DNA from: Bacillota bacterium
GTDB taxonomy: Bacteria; Bacillota; Clostridia; Oscillospirales; Oscillospiraceae
NCBI GenBank assembly: GCA_028719885.1
Contig: JAQYLT010000047.1
Span: 1 to 51,682 of the forward strand
Reading direction: 5' to 3'
Length of the DNA stretch: 51,682 nucleotides
Positions 49,886-51,682 of the stretch are shown piece by piece (positions within the stretch are counted from its first letter, which is position 1; each line of letters begins with the position of its first letter). The notes under the pieces were generated by a model. The model saw nothing but the letters and a program-made list of their open reading frames with translations. It did no database searches and had not been told where the DNA came from. The translations under genes and the position numbers were made by a program.

Positions 49886-50427
49886 TGCGGCATAACCCCC
49901 TTGTGCACGATCACCTGTCCCGCGGATACCTCGATCACGGTGTCGCTGACGGCGGCCAGGGCCTGGTCCAGGTCCGCAAGACCCTTGCGGTAGGTTTCCG
50001 TAATTTCATCATACCGCTGGGCATCGGAATAGATGTAGTCGCTGACCACCACCACATTGTCCACACCGTGGACAAAGCGCAGAAGATCCTCCCGGCAGCG
50101 CTCCGGGGCAGCCGGGTCCAGCGCGTAATCCTGCTCAGGGTCGAACAGCTCGTTCATCAGCAGGGCCGTGGTGCTGTCCAGGAGGAAGGCGGCACTCCGG
50201 TCCACCCGGTCCAGGCAGGCGGGCAGATTCCGTCCGCACTCCACAGTTTCAAAGCCCAGCCCGGCCCGGTCCGCCACGTGGCGGCGTATCCGGTCCCGGT
50301 CCTCCTGATCCACAGGGATCATGGTGGCCACATAATACCGCTTCCCGCCCCGGGCCAGTGTCAGGGCCAGCTCCTGGGCCAGGGAGGATTTTCCGTTCTT
50401 AGCCCCGCCGGAAATGAAGATAATCAT
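49882..50427 (-). CDS. cobU: Adenosylcobinamide kinase/adenosylcobinamide-phosphate guanylyltransferase (CobU)
   Basis: 181 residues, full length. P-loop SGGAKNGKSS (6-15), YYVATMIP and RIRRHVADR with the candidate guanylylated His50. The C-terminal half (VVVSDYIYSDAQRYDEITET) lacks the usual G-x-GIVP motif and is divergent, so activity on both steps cannot be assumed. It activates cobinamide to the GDP form used by CobS. It overlaps cobT by four bases on one side and cobS on the other. A shorter relative is encoded near 48.7 kb. Confidence 0.85.
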   Translation of the reverse strand: MIIFISGGAKNGKSSLAQELALTLARGGKRYYVATMIPVDQEDRDRIRRHVADRAGLGFETVECGRNLPACLDRVDRSAAFLLDSTTALLMNELFDPEQDYALDPAAPERCREDLLRFVHGVDNVVVVSDYIYSDAQRYDEITETYRKGLADLDQALAAVSDTVIEVSAGQVIVHKGVMPQ

Positions 50428-51512
50428 GACTCTTTCTCCACGGTGAATTTGTCCCCCTGGCGCAGCTCCTCCAGGTAGTCGTCGTTGATGCCCGCCTGGT
50501 CGAAGGTGGCCATGCCGTTCATCACGCCGCAGGCGGCGGAGAGAATCTGGAAGGCCAGGGGGCAGCCGCTGCCCTCCCCCAGCCGCATCCCCAGCAGCAG
50601 CATGGGCTGCAGCCCCAGGTCCTCCATGGCCCTGGCGTAGCCGATTTCAAAGGAGGCATGGCTGGGCACCAGGTACTCCCGGACATTGGGACACAGCCGC
50701 GCGGCGCACACCGCCGCCGCCACGGAGATAAACCCGTCAATCACCACGGGCCTGCGGGTAGCCGCCGCGCCGATGAAGGCGCCGCACATGGCGGCCAGGT
50801 CGAAACCGCCCACCTTGGAAAGCACGTCCACAGCATCGGCAGGGTTCGGATTGTTGACCCGGATGGCCCGGCGGATGACCTCTTTCTTGTTCCGGAAGGC
50901 CTCGTCCGACAGTCCGCCGCCCCGGCCGGTGACCTCCTCCACCGGCAGCCCCAGCAGCACGGAGAGCACCGCCGAGGAGGTGGTGGTGTTGCCGATGCCC
51001 ATTTCCCCCACGCCCAGCACGTCCGCCTGGGTGTCCCGGGCCACCTCAATGCCGGTGAGAATAGCCCTTTCCGCCTGCTCCCGGGTCATGGCGGGGCCCT
51101 GGGCAATATTCCGGGTGCCGTAAGCGATTTTCCGGTTCAGAACCTTAGACTCAGGAACATCGTACTTTACGCCCACATCCACCACAGTAATCCCACAGCC
51201 GAAGTGCTTGCACAGGGCCGAGGCCCCGGTCTTGGCCCGGGTCAGGTTCACGGTCTGCTGCAGGGTCACCACCTGGGGAGTGCTGGCCACACCCTCGGCC
51301 ACCACGCCGTTGTCCGCGGCGAATACCAGAAGATGCTGCTTGTCCATGCTGTTACACACCTGCCCAGTGATGCCGGCCAGCTGAATGGACAGTTCCTCCA
51401 GCCGTCCCAGACTTCCGGGGGGCTTGGCCAGCATGGCCTGCCGCTGCCGGGCCGCCTCCATGGCCGCCCCATCCAGGGGCCCCACAGAATCGATCCATTG
51501 CTGTAAATTCAT
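50424..51512 (-). CDS. cobT: Nicotinate-nucleotide-dimethylbenzimidazole phosphoribosyltransferase (CobT)
   Basis: 362 residues from ATG at 51512, with GGAGG nine bases upstream; an in-frame ATG nine codons earlier overlaps the ribosome binding site. Motifs include FAADNGVVAEGVA, GEMGIGNTTTSSAVLSVLLG and the catalytic glutamate in GMRLGEGSG. It forms alpha-ribazole phosphate from a base and nicotinate mononucleotide, setting the lower ligand. It is the first gene of the cobT-cobU-cobS string. The sequence upstream to the window end is repeat DNA; no cobalamin riboswitch is seen in the 170 bases available. Confidence 0.96.
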   Translation of the reverse strand: MNLQQWIDSVGPLDGAAMEAARQRQAMLAKPPGSLGRLEELSIQLAGITGQVCNSMDKQHLLVFAADNGVVAEGVASTPQVVTLQQTVNLTRAKTGASALCKHFGCGITVVDVGVKYDVPESKVLNRKIAYGTRNIAQGPAMTREQAERAILTGIEVARDTQADVLGVGEMGIGNTTTSSAVLSVLLGLPVEEVTGRGGGLSDEAFRNKKEVIRRAIRVNNPNPADAVDVLSKVGGFDLAAMCGAFIGAAATRRPVVIDGFISVAAAVCAARLCPNVREYLVPSHASFEIGYARAMEDLGLQPMLLLGMRLGEGSGCPLAFQILSAACGVMNGMATFDQAGINDDYLEELRQGDKFTVEKES

Positions 51513-51561
51513 ATTCAAACGCCTCCATAGCATTTTCAATTCACAAGTGAAAGAAGCGACA

Positions 51562-51682
51562 AATTGTTACATTGCTACCGTAGGGGCGGCTATTAGCCGC
51601 CCCAACCTTCCAATTTTTGAGCATTTACGGGTGAAAGGGGCAGTTCCGTAGTCGGCAGGGTGGGGGCGGCTCATTGCCGCCC
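51562..51682. repeat. Palindromic intergenic element, family D (cut by the window end)
   Basis: CGTAGGGGCGGCTATTAGCC begins at 51579. A second GGGGCGGCTCATTGCCGCCC palindrome reaches the window end. AAATTGTTAC near 51562 resembles the outer repeat. The right part lies outside. Confidence 0.75.

Noticed and set aside
51513..51682. Cobalamin riboswitch upstream of cobT
   Set aside because: No B12-box-like sequence is seen in the 170 bases available, which are filled by a palindromic element. One further upstream cannot be excluded.

Overview
The window is GC-rich (about 60% by eye), tightly packed Firmicutes-type chromosome. The signature genes are remA, cdaA/cdaR, a PASTA-kinase/PP2C pair, YicC, dimeric GlyRS, a VanY carboxypeptidase and a four-helix-bundle protein. 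Gene order and repeats suggest an anaerobic gut-type clostridium, probably Oscillospirales. That assignment is inference: there is no rRNA gene here to place it.

Layout. 1-212 holds what may be the tail of an insertion sequence. 213-4159 (minus) is a cell-envelope operon: an anchored protein, two tandem NAGPA-domain proteins and an Lgt-like membrane protein. 4727-17617 (minus) is the conserved block yicC-remA-gmk-rpoZ-priA-def-fmt-rsmB-rlmN-stp-prkC-rsgA, interrupted by palindromic elements. 17726-19886 (minus) is cdaA-cdaR (c-di-AMP synthesis). 20027-21399 (minus) is a class V aminotransferase/cysteine desulfurase with a DUF3343 protein. 21543-27625 (plus) holds VanY, a parvulin/C39-peptidase fusion, an esterase, a HAD phosphatase and an aminopeptidase P. 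28004-31625 (minus) holds glyQS, a PlsC-like acyltransferase and a sugar nucleotidyltransferase. 31906-35256 (plus) is a large GH2 glycosidase, followed by an AT-richer YhcG/DUF1016 nuclease gene.

36577-46744 (minus) carries the carbonyl branch of the Wood-Ljungdahl pathway: cooC/acsF, acsD, a single gene fusing acsC to acsE, acsB, the corrinoid-activating ferredoxin RACo and a DUF3786 protein. No CO dehydrogenase (acsA/cooS) gene lies in the window. 48027-51512 (minus) carries cobT-cobU-cobS and a second pair (short CobU-like, cobC), the nucleotide-loop steps of cobalamin assembly. They supply the kind of cofactor the AcsC/AcsD corrinoid protein needs. A tRNA-Gly(CCC) and a 75-aa gene of unknown function with a near-consensus promoter lie between the two groups.

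The most striking features are (1) the continuous AcsC-AcsE fusion with all key residues kept, placing the methyltransferase and its corrinoid acceptor on one chain, and (2) a modular family of intergenic palindromic elements. Different cores in that family share outer inverted repeats and CGTAGGG-tipped terminal hairpins, and the hairpins vary in a compensatory way.
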